A DNA stretch of 64,000 nt. It comes from Carpediemonas membranifera (Eukaryota; Fornicata). The stretch is taken from the NCBI GenBank assembly GCA_019828565.1, contig JAHDYR010000069.1, positions 434,001 through 498,000 on the forward strand, written 5' to 3'. This document shows positions 37,937 through 47,678 of this stretch, in pieces (position 1 is the first letter of the stretch; the number at the start of each line of letters is the position of its first letter). A program made the position numbers and the translations under genes. The notes beneath the pieces are model-generated. The model was not told where the DNA came from and searched no databases. It saw nothing but the letters and a program-made list of their open reading frames with translations.

Positions 37937-39504
37937 TTAGAAGAGTGGGTGACACTCGAGATAATAGTCGAGAGCCTCGAGGTCCCTGACCTCGAGGTAG
38001 GGAAGCCATTGGTCGTCCTCGGCACCATAGCCATCCCAGCGGATGAGAAACTCGAAGGAGGTCTTGTTGGGGCCGCCACGGTGGGCCAGGATCTCTTGTA
38101 CAAGGTAGGAGTCCTCGTCCATGGCGACGAGCTCGATGTCAGTGAGGAGGCCATTGGAGACGAAGCGGCGGAGGCGTGTGGCGTGATAGGTCTGGGTGCG
38201 ACGAGTCGCAGGATTGATAACCTCGTAAATGTCGTTCGAGCGGGAAGTTATGGTGTAGGGGCCCATGAGCTTGGGGGTCAACTTGCTGTCGGGACGCGTC
38301 GGGTAGGTTACTAAGACCTGGTCGCCGATGGCAAAGACGTCCGAGGTTGAAGGTCTGATCCTGGTTAAGGCGGGCTGCTTGAACGAGGATCTCCTGGATT
38401 TGGACGATGTCTGGGTGCTCTCCCTCTCCCTGTGACACTACGTCGATGATGCTGCGGTCGAGGTTGACGGCGGTGCCGAAGACGAGGGCAGCGGGTGACA
38501 TGCCAATGCTAGAGTTGGTGGTAGCGTTAAGAAGGCGTTGGACCATGGGCAGGTACAGAGACCACTTGGAGGAGAGTCTGAGTTCAGAGGTCAAGGCGAC
38601 GAGATGACGGTTCACCTCGCGGTTGACCCTCTCGACTAGGCCGTTCGCGCGGTGGTGGTAGGGCAGCGTGACGGTGTGGGCCACGTGCAGGGAGGCCAAG
38701 ATCTCCTTGAAGAGCTTGGCAGTGAACTGGGAGCCGCCATCAGTGCGGACGGTCTGAGGGAATCCGTAGTGGCCGGCGAACTGGATGAATGCGCGGCAGG
38801 CAGACTCGGAGGAAGTTGAAGGGACAGCGACTAGCTCTGTAAAGCGTGAGAAGTTGTCAACCGTGACGATGATAAACTTGTTACCAAAGTCATCCTCCGG
38901 GAAGGGACCCATAGTGTCGATGGAGACGGCCACGAACGGGTCAGAGGAGAACGTAGGACGCAGGGTAGAAGTCGTCTTCTTGGCTGTCTCGCGGACCTTC
39001 TGACAGATGGGGCATGAGGCAATAAAGCCCTTGATGTCATCCAGCATGTTGGTCCATTCGATGCCGCGGAGCTTGAGGCGCTCCATGGTGGTCACCGCGC
39101 CCATATGGCCGGCGACGGGACCATGCACGGACTCAATGTCCACATGATGGTCAGACAGGGAAGTGACAGCCTTGAGACAGCGAGAGAGGACATCTGCGGC
39201 CGCGTTGTCGAGGCCGGGGATGTGATGAATCACGAAGACATACTCTTGGAGACGGAGGCTCCAGCGCACGACCTTCGGGGGTCTCACTGCGCGACATGTA
39301 GATCAAGTTCTTATGATCGGTCTGGACCTCGAAGAACTGGCCTCGGATGAACGGATCGAACTTGGTGATGGCGAAGAAGATTCCATATGCTTCTTGCTCG
39401 ATCGTGGCCCAAGCTGACTCAGTCATCGTGAAGCGGCGCGAGACGAAGGCGACAGGTGCCTCCCTTGCCGGAGACGGGATCTTGCTGCGCGAGGAGAGCG
39501 CCAC
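37937..39504 (-). pseudogene. Element 1 RNase H-integrase-chromodomain, split over three frames
   Basis: RNase H (39151-39504; TIEQEAYGIFFAITKF, VQTDHKNLIYMSRS), integrase (38139-39287; zinc finger HGPVAGHMG with CPICQ, then VSIDTMGP, VRTDGGSQF and GLVERVNREV as D,D,E) and chromodomain (37937-38281; FLIRWDGYGAEDDQWLPY) lie in successive frames. Three single-base shifts separate them, one at a C run. The element is not autonomous as sequenced. Confidence 0.85.
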
Positions 39505-41752
39505 AGCCGAGCGAAGAAGCGTCGGTCTTGATCACCAGGGGCTTCGAGTAGTCTGGGAAAGATAGGAGGGGTGCCTGGACGATAGCGCGCTTGACGGTGT
39601 CCCAAGCAGTCTGTTCGGACTCACCCCACTCGAAAACGGTCTTGGAGCCGCAGAGGTCGTACAGGGGAGCCATGATACGGGCGAAATCTGCGACATGGTC
39701 ACGGTAATAGTTCGCGAGACCGCAGAAGCTTCGCAGCTCGGAGGGGTTTGACGGAACGGTCATTGAGCCGAGGGCTTCCTTGCGCCAGCTGGAGATGCTG
39801 ATGCCCTGTGAGCAGACCGTGTGGCCGACGAACTCGAGCTCGGTGCGGAGGAAGACGCACTTGCTCAGCTTCAGGCGTAAGTTGTGGGCGCGGACGAGTT
39901 CGAAGACCTGATGCAGAAGGGAGTTGTGGCCCTCGATCGTAGACGCGTGTACGATGACATCATCAAGGTAGCACTCGACCCCGCGGCCCAAGAGTGGAGC
40001 TAAGATCCGCATCATGCCTCGCTGGAAGTAGGAAGGCGCGTTCTTGAGACCGAAGGGGACTCTAACGAACTCGTACAGGCCGTTGTGCGTGGCAAATGCA
40101 GTCCTAGGAACAGCTATTGCGTCGAGGGGGAACTGGTGGTAGCCACTGCGCAGGTCAAGCGTGGTGAAGTACTTGCTGCCATTCAGGCGAGACAAGATGG
40201 ACTTAATGTTCTGCAGGGGGAATCGGAAGTCGCGGCTGACTGAGTTGAGGAGGCGGTAGTCTACGACCATCCTATGTTCACCGTTCGTCTTTGGCACGAC
40301 GAAGCAAGGGGCGGAGTAAGCCGACTCCGATAGGCGGATGATGCCAGCCTCAAGGAGGGCCTCGACCTCTCGATCGATGACCTCAGTCATGGCCGGGGAG
40401 AGCCGGCGAGGGGGAACGTGGGTCGGAGTTTCGTCCGTGACGGCGATCTCCATAGGCTGAACCTTGGCAGGCTCACGAGGGATGGGACCGAAGATGTCTT
40501 CGAACTCGCGAGCGAGGGCTGCGACGTTTTCATCGAGCTCGATCTGGCCATCTTCGTCAAGGGGTGTAACCTCGCCGAGGTCCTGAGGCTCAGTCGCGGG
40601 AGGAGCCAGTAGGTTGAACGTTTGGATCACGTCGAACCCAAGGATGAGGGGCTCACCGGTGTTGAGGACGTGGGCGCTGATAGTACCTCCGACTGAGTGG
40701 GGAGACCTGTTGACCTTGATGTCAAGGAGCGTGCGATGGGCAGACGTGGCGATGCCATTGGCCGTGCTTATCTTGAGCTCATCAGGGATCATGACCAGGC
40801 CCAGAGACTTGGCCAGCACTGGGCTGATGAAGGATGAGGAGGCGCCTGTGTCGACCAGGGCGTCGACGCGGTCGGTGCTCTGGGGAGCAGGGGAGCCGAC
40901 GGGCGCGAAGGCTCGTACGTTGGTGCTGAGGCGCATGACTGGTCCGCTTGTTGCCATCTTCAGAGAGATGGGCGTCGTCCGGCGGCCCGTAGCGAAGAAG
41001 CCGGGCTTGGACTTGTTGGGGCAGTCAGGCCTAAGGTGGCCGGAGAGGCCGCATCCATGGCAGACAGGCTGCGGCTTGGCAGGGGTACCGGCAGGCTTAT
41101 GGTTGTCTGGTTTGTTGGATGGGAAGTGGGGAGCAGGCGCTGCGGTAGCGTGAGGACGAGTGGGGTGGAAGCTCGGAGGCGGACGTGTGGCCTGAGGGCG
41201 CGGGACCTCGGGCTGACCGAACTCGGCGATGGTGCGCTTGGCCTCAGCCAAGGTCTCGACCTCTTGGAAGGCGGCACGCTTGGCGTCGGCGAGCGTCTCA
41301 GGTTCGGAGGCCTTGACCCGGCGGCGCAGTGAATCTGGGGACAGTCCGCGGATGAAAGTGCGGCGTAGTGTCTTCTCATCGGGGAGGTAAGTGGAACAGA
41401 GGTCCTCGACGCGGTCGAACCTGTCGAGGTAGGCGAGCAGAGCGCTGTTGCTGGCCGTCGTGGAGGACATGGCGGTTGCTTCCAGCTTAGACAGAACGGC
41501 CTGAGTGCTCTTGGGAGCGAATAAAGCGGAGTAGATCGCCGACAGGACGTTTTCATCTGGAAGGTCGTCAAAGTTGTCAATGCGAAGGCGGATCAGGCGT
41601 AAAACACGGCTGGAAATGAGCATACGGACAGATAGTGCTCTGTCGTCGGGAACTTGGGCGGAATAGGCCTCGAACTTGTCGTTGAAGCTGCAGAAGGCCG
41701 TTTCGGAACGAATGTCGTTGAGAAAAGGGGCTGAAATCGTTTGATAGTCCAT
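39419..41752 (-). CDS. Element 1 gag-protease-RT polyprotein (5' part)
   Basis: From the ATG 18 nt inside the LTR: gag helices, zinc knuckle CHGCGLSGHLRPDC, aspartic protease DTGASSSFIS, and reverse transcriptase with FTTLDLRSGYHQFPLD and the YLDDVIVHA active site, ending in the first RNase H motif (KTDASSLGCGALLAQQD). The frame is lost just after this, at about 39450, where the RNase H continues in another frame. Confidence 0.88.
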   Translation of the reverse strand: MDYQTISAPFLNDIRSETAFCSFNDKFEAYSAQVPDDRALSVRMLISSRVLRLIRLRIDNFDDLPDENVLSAIYSALFAPKSTQAVLSKLEATAMSSTTASNSALLAYLDRFDRVEDLCSTYLPDEKTLRRTFIRGLSPDSLRRRVKASEPETLADAKRAAFQEVETLAEAKRTIAEFGQPEVPRPQATRPPPSFHPTRPHATAAPAPHFPSNKPDNHKPAGTPAKPQPVCHGCGLSGHLRPDCPNKSKPGFFATGRRTTPISLKMATSGPVMRLSTNVRAFAPVGSPAPQSTDRVDALVDTGASSSFISPVLAKSLGLVMIPDELKISTANGIATSAHRTLLDIKVNRSPHSVGGTISAHVLNTGEPLILGFDVIQTFNLLAPPATEPQDLGEVTPLDEDGQIELDENVAALAREFEDIFGPIPREPAKVQPMEIAVTDETPTHVPPRRLSPAMTEVIDREVEALLEAGIIRLSESAYSAPCFVVPKTNGEHRMVVDYRLLNSVSRDFRFPLQNIKSILSRLNGSKYFTTLDLRSGYHQFPLDAIAVPRTAFATHNGLYEFVRVPFGLKNAPSYFQRGMMRILAPLLGRGVECYLDDVIVHASTIEGHNSLLHQVFELVRAHNLRLKLSKCVFLRTELEFVGHTVCSQGISISSWRKEALGSMTVPSNPSELRSFCGLANYYRDHVADFARIMAPLYDLCGSKTVFEWGESEQTAWDTVKRAIVQAPLLSFPDYSKPLVIKTDASSLGCGALLAQQDPVSGKGGTCRLRLAPLHDD

Positions 41753-41770
41753 GGCGGTGAGTAAGCTTAC

Positions 41771-41860
41771 TGTGGCCAAATAAAGAGAACTAATGACGAA
41801 GTGAGGTTTATTCGAAACCCGATCAAGGGCAAAAATGGTTATAACTAAAATTGCCCAACA
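41771..41860 (-). repeat. Element 1, 5' LTR (90 bp)
   Basis: Identical to the copy at 37837-37926; followed outside by GAAC. Confidence 0.92.
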
Positions 41861-42693
41861 GAACTACAGTAATTGGTAATATGGGGAAGGGAGGACGCAT
41901 GGAAGGGAATAAGAGCAGTACAAACAGAGCAAGCAAGAGAAAGTAGAGAGAAGGGGTGAGCCCAAGAACAGACCCTAAACCCTCAGGGGGCAAGCAGAGA
42001 CCCACTCAGCAGTGAAACAGAGACGCCCCACTCCTGGGATCAGTGAGGGGTGTAGCCTATGGCTATCTATATATATGATACTGACCATATTCACCATAGA
42101 AGGTTTACCTATAAATTCATTCCCGCTAAAGCCCGGCTCAGGCATCAGTAATTACTGGCCTGTGGTGGGCACAGAACAACAACAATCAATGCGAAGTGTT
42201 TAAATAGGGTCGAACCCTAGTGGTAAATATGGCCTAAATATATACGGGTCAGGTGACCACTACACTGCCCCCATGACTTCCACCATAACATTGTGGATTG
42301 TCATCAAATTGAAAGATATCGATCAAATATAAAAGATCTTGTCGTCCCCAGACCTAATCTAAATTCCTTTTGCGATCTTCGGAAATTTGGTCCTTTTTGT
42401 CAGATTTGGCACAAAATGAGTCATTGCGTCTAAGTTGCCAGTGACGACGGATTGGTACGTAACTATGATCTTCTTCACGCTCTATACTTCATTCTTCTCC
42501 ATTTCTGTCTCTTTCGCGCTTCTGTCTCGCTTCTTCAGTTTCATCGCTTCTCATTAGTTCGTTTCGGCGAGTTCACGCTCTCTCTCTCTCTCTTAGGTGA
42601 TCATTTGCGTTCATTATCATTATCCTCGTGATTGCAATCACTTTTCCTCTTCTTCTCTTCTTTCTTCATCAAACAACATCAACAGCACACGTC
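41861..42693. other. Spacer between retroelements, no gene
   Basis: 833 bp, AT-richer than the host gene region, with a CT-dinucleotide run near 42580. Probably holds decayed LTR or target sequence of the element 2 relic. A T-arm-like stretch at 42205-42225 is not part of a foldable tRNA. Confidence 0.4.
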
Positions 42694-43497
42694 TCAGGGG
42701 GATTTACCGGCGTGGCGTCCCTTCCTGAGCGATGGAAGCTTCAATCTCGGATGCTCATTAATGTATGCGTCCAGGGCAGCTAATCCATCGATTTCGCGGC
42801 TGTAATCGGTCCATGTGCCTTCGTCGTCATCGTAGCCCTCCCACAAGAGGAGGAACTGAAGGTTGCCCGCTTGTCGGCGATGGTCAGCAACCTTCCTAAC
42901 CACGTACTCTCCTTCGTTGCGGGCTGCCCAGTGTTTGAGCTCAGCGTCAGTGTAGCTGCCCTCGAACTGGTAAAGCTCAGAGGCATGTACTGTCAGGCGG
43001 TGGTCAGTGGTGAGGTCTTGAACGACGTAGGTGTTGGGGCGGTCGGGATTGGTGGAGATGACCCGGACCGGGCCCCGGGGTACGATGCCTATGGCAGTTT
43101 TGCGCTGGATCATGGCGGCGGATCCAAGGAGATGACTCGCTGGATGACTCTGCGCTGGAGTTTGGCCACCGACAGCGCGTTGTCTGCTCTGTAAACAGCG
43201 TAGGGTGGTACGGAAGTGGTCGACGGTGAGGGAAGGTTGTCTAGTCGGTTCGTGGACGTCCCTGGCGTATAGGACTTCGTACGGCGACAGGTTGGAGGCG
43301 GTTAGAGGTGCGTTGTTGATTATATTCGTGATTCGTGGTAAGGCGTCCTCCCAGTCGTCGTCATGTTCGAGAATCCAGGCGCGTAGGTGTCTCTTCACCT
43401 CTTTGTTCGCTCTTTCAACAGCACCCTGTCCCGCAGGATGATAAGGCGTACCGATCTCGTGTCTTATACCGTGGTCTTGGCAAAATTCTCTGATCAT
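42694..43497 (-). pseudogene. Truncated Ty3/gypsy integrase-chromodomain relic (element 2)
   Basis: 267 codons covering the integrase from just after the second catalytic Asp (EIGTPYHPAGQGAVERANKE with the catalytic Glu) to a C-terminal chromodomain (LLWEGYDDDEGTWTDYSREI). It has no gag, protease or RT, and no LTR is identified. Its broken end lies 26 bp from the left LTR of element 3, so that insertion or an earlier deletion removed the rest. The sequence is clearly distinct from elements 1 and 4. Confidence 0.8.
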
Positions 43498-43523
43498 GCT
43501 GTTTTTTCTGGTACTTTAACCGG

Positions 43524-43610
43524 TGTTGTGATTTCGTAATCAGTTGATGTGTATTTAGTGTGTGTATTTAATCTAAATGAAGTACCATCCACAGCGCTTT
43601 ATACGCCAAA
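43524..43610 (+). repeat. Element 3, 5' LTR (87 bp)
   Basis: Identical to 45562-45648; preceded by the target duplication ACCGG. Confidence 0.92.
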
Positions 43611-43626
43611 TTGATCAATTTGAGCT

Positions 43627-43959
43627 ATGCAGTCCGATTATGACGCTCGTATAGCAGCACTAGAAGAGACTATAGGTAATCTGGTCTCTCTCGTGAGTTC
43701 TCTCGCGAAGAAGCCCGATGTTCGTGCCCATGATGTCCCTGATTCGGATTCCACGCTTGATTCTTCATGCCTTGAGTCTTTCGAGACTATCTTTAAGCTC
43801 TTCCCCTGCGACTTCAAGCCGGGATCGATCGAACGCCAGATTTTCCATTGCGCTCTCCCCTCCTCGAAGGAAGGGTGGTTCCGCTTGATCCTCGACTATG
43901 ACGATTCGATCGCCGCTTCATTTCTTTCTTCTCTCGTGCCCTCTCCGGCTCGCAGTTGA
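43627..43959 (+). CDS. Element 3 gag fragment
   Basis: 110 codons: a coiled N terminus (YDARIAALEETIGNLVSLVS) and the start of the capsid fold (FKPGSIERQIFHCALPSSKE). The frame ends at the internal deletion junction near 43950. Confidence 0.6.
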   Translation: MQSDYDARIAALEETIGNLVSLVSSLAKKPDVRAHDVPDSDSTLDSSCLESFETIFKLFPCDFKPGSIERQIFHCALPSSKEGWFRLILDYDDSIAASFLSSLVPSPARS

Positions 43960-45577
43960 GCTGGTCTATAACTGAGAAGGAGGCTGCTGCCCTCTACGAA
44001 GCCGTCTTGAAGTTCGACAGTTTCCTCAGAGGAACTTCCTTTGTTGCTGAGGTTGACCATAAGAACCTCACCTTCTTGACTGCTAGCAAGTCGGAGAAGG
44101 TCAACAGATGGAAGAACAGACTGGGAGAGTACATGTTCGAGATCGCTTACATCCCCGGAGAGACTAATGTCCTTGCTGACACTCTGTCTAGGATGTTCCA
44201 ACCGAAAACTTCCTTCTGTAACGCTGTCCAGTCTCGCCTCCCCGTTCTATCTCAAGAGGAGAAGGTTGATCTATTCCGCAAGGTCCACGGCAACGCTCTT
44301 AGTGGTCACAAGGGAGTAGCCGCCACTGTTCAGACCCTCAAAGACCTAGGCCACGAGTGGGAGAACATGTCTTCGGATGCGGCTACCTTCATTTCCAGCT
44401 GTGGCATCTGTCAGAAATTCCGTCTCCAGAAGACTGTCAAGACGCAACTTGGCCACCTTGTCACCGACACCCCTTTTCACACGGTGTCTATCGATGCCAT
44501 TGGTCCCCTGCCAGTAGACGAGTCGTCTGGATCCAAATATGTGCTGACAATTATTGACAACTTCACAAGATGGGTCGAGCTGGTCCCACTGAGTGACCTT
44601 GGCGCTCTCAGCGCTGCCGAGGCCTTGGTGGAAAGAGTGTACTCACGTCACGGTTTGCCCCACTTTTTGCACTCCGACAACGGCTCCCAGTTCGTCAACG
44701 ACCACCATTGCTGCGTTGAACCGGTCTCTGCATATCGAACACACCACCATTTTCCCTTACGTCTCCCAGCAGAACGGTATAGCTGAAAGGGCCAATCGCG
44801 AGGTTAGGCGTCATCTGAAGACCCTCTTGCCTTCCCTTGGAAGACGTTGGAGCGACTGGAGTTCCTGTCTACCTCTGGTCCAGTTTGTCATGAACAACGC
44901 CAAGCACAGGATCATTAACACCACGCCCTACGCCATGCTCTATGGCGATGTCCTTTCCCCATCCAACAGCCTGTTACCGAGGACGTTGACCCCTAACCTT
45001 GACTCTTACGAGTCCACCTCGTCTTATACCTCCGGGTTGCTGAGCAGATTGAGGGAGATCCACGACCTCGCCAGAGCCACCCAGTCCTCTGCCTTGGACT
45101 ACCCCTCAGTAGAGCCTGATGTCTTCAAGCCTGGCGACTATGTCCTGCTGGCCCCACCTAAGGGTCCGCGTAGCAAGACGCTCCCGAATTACCGAGGCCC
45201 ATTCATGGTGAAAGACTCGCTTCCGAACAACCAATACGCCTTACAGGCCTTTTTCAGGGAGGGCGGAGCTGGTGTCACATGTACACCGTCTGAGGAGGTT
45301 CCATCGATCCTTCTTAACTGAGGAGGAGATATCTGAGCTCGCCAAGTTTGATGATGATGATGAATTATACGTTGTCGAATCAGTAGTGAGCCATTCGACC
45401 GATGAGGACGGGAACATCGTTTTCAGACTACGCTGGAGCGGTTACGAGCCTGAAGAAGATACTTATCAGTGCTATGATGAGGATGTGAGAGGAAACGAAC
45501 AAGTTGAGTCGTATATCGACGCACACAAGTTGCGCGGCAAGCTCTTTGGAGAAGACGGAGGTGTTGTGATTTCGTAA
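43956..45577 (+). pseudogene. Element 3 RNase H end-integrase-chromodomain, frameshifted
   Basis: The first frame (43956-44786) has the end of RNase H (VDHKNLTFLTASKSEKVNRW), the integrase zinc finger (HGNALSGHKG with CGICQ), VSIDAIGPL and LHSDNGSQF. The second frame (44593-45321) carries the Glu motif NGIAERANREV. The third (45272-45577) is a chromodomain with FRLRWSGYEPEEDTYQCY. Two frameshifts separate them. Confidence 0.82.
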
Positions 45578-45648
45578 TCAGTTGATGTGTATTTAGTGTG
45601 TGTATTTAATCTAAATGAAGTACCATCCACAGCGCTTTATACGCCAAA
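45562..45648 (+). repeat. Element 3, 3' LTR (87 bp)
   Basis: Identical to 43524-43610; followed by ACCGG. Confidence 0.92.
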
Positions 45649-46403
45649 ACCGGGACTTAAAGTCCCGGAATAAGTCCCGGAATACATGAAAAAAGGACGA
45701 TTGCAAGAAAAAATGAACGCGCTCAAACAATTAAACTACAGCGTATTACGCCTTGCACTTGCACAAGGCATCGTTTAGACATCCGTACAACATGCTGAAG
45801 ACCTTCACTCGCGAAGTCAGTGGCATCGCACAAACTCTCGTCGAAAAACTGTCTCATGGTTCATCTAGGGTCGGGATAGACTGCCGTGCCTCCCCCACTG
45901 GTCCAGTATGCCGAGATAAAATTTCCTGGGTGCGTAAAGATGCGATTTTTGGGAATTGCTCCCAAAGAAGTTTGCTTTTGCTCGCCAACAAAGAAGGCCG
46001 AAAGCAAGTGAGAACATCTGTGTCACATAACAACCTTTGTTCTGCATCAAATAGCAGCAAGATTGCATACGGCATCGAGTATTCTCGAGAAAACACTCAA
46101 AACTTTGCCTGGCAAACGAAAAACGATCCTAAAAGCTAATTTACCTCCAATGTCTCCAAAAAGTGAGCCGCATGATGTGTATTTCTATGATCTTTGTCTT
46201 TCACCTTCAGTTCTTCTTCAAATCATCCATACGCGGCATATCAAGCATTCCTCGTCGTTTGGTCAATTCTGGCAAATCAACAAAAGGTATCCATCGGCTC
46301 AGAAGAGGCTGTGGTGGTAGCCTCGGTCCCGCTTACACCCCCGTGCGTGCCTTGTGATGAAGAAAACTTGTGATATGGCCGGAATGCACTTTATGACAAA
46401 CGA
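45649..46403. other. Spacer after element 3, with a perfect palindrome
   Basis: Begins with the target duplication inside a 19-bp palindrome at 45650-45668 (CCGGGACTT-A-AAGTCCCGG). An open frame of 128 codons on the plus strand (45753-46139) has no recognisable content. A TGCACTTTAT motif lies at 46385-46394. Confidence 0.4.
46385..46394 (+). promoter_or_regulatory. TGCACTTTAT motif before a 53-codon ORF
   Basis: Variant of the recurring palindromic motif, 10 bp upstream of the ATG at 46404. Spacing resembles that seen at the lipase-like and SET-like genes. Confidence 0.3.
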
Positions 46404-46565
46404 ATGAAGCGGGCCGAGTTTATCGCCGAAATCAAGCAAATGCGCGTTAAGCTGAGTCACTTGACTGAAATTGATGACTATTACGCCATTGCCGACGACG
46501 TTACTAAGAATTACCTGACAGTTGCCTCAAATTTCTTACTGAAAGCTGTTCTTCGCTCGCAATAG
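46404..46565 (+). CDS. Possible small protein, 53 aa
   Basis: ATG to TAG, helical and balanced in charge (MKRAEFIAEIKQMRVKLSHL..., then DDYYAIADDVTKNYLTVASN). Too short for homology by eye. The motif immediately upstream is the main reason to list it. Confidence 0.3.
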   Translation: MKRAEFIAEIKQMRVKLSHLTEIDDYYAIADDVTKNYLTVASNFLLKAVLRSQ

Positions 46566-47573
46566 ACGTAATTGACTGTAGATTGGTGAAGATAGTGTAA
46601 ACATAAAGAACCCTTTATATACATACTCCGATTATCCATCTATCTATCTTCTCGGGCGAAGATTGTGCCCAGTCCTCCTCATCAGCTCCTCCGCTCGCTG
46701 CTCACTGTTGCACAGATTGCAGATGCAGAGAGTCTCATCCAGACCACTGTCCGCCGTCCTTACACAAATCGTCTTGGCTGTCTCGTCAACAGTGATGAGT
46801 TCCCGGATCTCCTCCGGCTCCTCACAGATACCCTTGACCCATCCACTAAACAGCGCATTCAGCGACTGTTGGCTCGCCTCCTATCCCAGTTGGGTACCTT
46901 AGTTAATAGACGATTTCTCCAGGCGGCACACCGGTCGGCATCAAATAGACACGAGCAGAATGTGACAGACTTACACTGCCTTGCAATCGGCAACACCATA
47001 CCATGCTTTCTCGATGAGCCACGGCGGGTGTAGTGAGCAAGGACACGACCGACCATTGTCTTCTGAGCCAGGAAGCCGAGAACCCAAGATCGATGCTTGT
47101 CCACTCGCAACTGGGCATTGATGAGGAAATCACGTTCGAAGTACTCCTCAAGCAAATAGAACATCGGAAGCCGCAGTTTCGAGTGAACCTTGGGCAGAAC
47201 TGACACCACTGCATTCAGATATAGCGAGCCGGTAAACTTGGGAGAGTAAGTCAGTCTGAGACCATCATTGAGCGTCGTAGCAACCGAGGAGCGACTCGAT
47301 GGAAGGTCATAGAACAACGTCAAGACATGGAACATGATGAACGTAGAAAAGGACGCCGCGTGATGGAAAGCGATTGTCTGGTGTGTCACGTGGTCAGAGG
47401 AGTAATACAACGCCTGTAACTTGGCTGTAAGGAGTATGAAGGGCTGGAGTGACTGGTCAAACTCCTCAAGGTGCTCGTTGACTAGTGTCGCGAGCTTTCG
47501 TCTGTTCCAGCTCTGCTCGTTGCAGCCAGTTGTCCGCGTGAACAGCTTTTCAATCTGCTCAAGTGTGTGCACG

Positions 47574-47667
47574 TGTCATGACGACCTCATTTAATGATCA
47601 GTCTTATTTGGTCAATGATCTCAAACCTGCTTCTAAATTTCACTCTCTCAATTGTTTGGGTACCACA
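47574..47667 (+). repeat. Element 4, 5' LTR (94 bp)
   Basis: Identical to 51826-51919; preceded by GCACG. Confidence 0.93.
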
Positions 47668-47678
47668 GTAATTACTGC

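Larger units (their letters stand above)
37837..41860 (-). mobile_element. Ty3/gypsy chromodomain retrotransposon (element 1)
   Basis: 4,024 bp, minus orientation, with identical 90-bp LTRs (TG...CA) at both ends. Flanking GAAC occurs on both sides (4-bp target duplication). A purine tract AAGAGAGAGAAG precedes the 3' LTR (left end). After the 5' LTR (right end) the leader is only 18 nt and starts with the palindrome GTAAGCTTAC. Domain order gag, protease, RT, RNase H, integrase, chromodomain identifies a chromovirus. Confidence 0.93.
43524..45648 (+). mobile_element. Internally deleted Ty3/gypsy chromovirus (element 3)
   Basis: 2,125 bp with identical 87-bp LTRs (start TGTTGTG) and a 5-bp target duplication ACCGG (43519-43523 and 45649-45653). 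The interior starts with the palindrome AAATTGATCAATTT spanning the LTR junction; a purine tract GGAGAAGACGGAGG precedes the 3' LTR. Only a gag start, the end of RNase H, integrase and chromodomain remain: protease and RT are deleted. Confidence 0.92.

Noticed and set aside
42205-42230. Second T-arm-like sequence (GGGTTCGACCCT, minus strand)
   Set aside because: The flanks are AT-rich and do not fold into a cloverleaf; it is more likely part of a decayed LTR.
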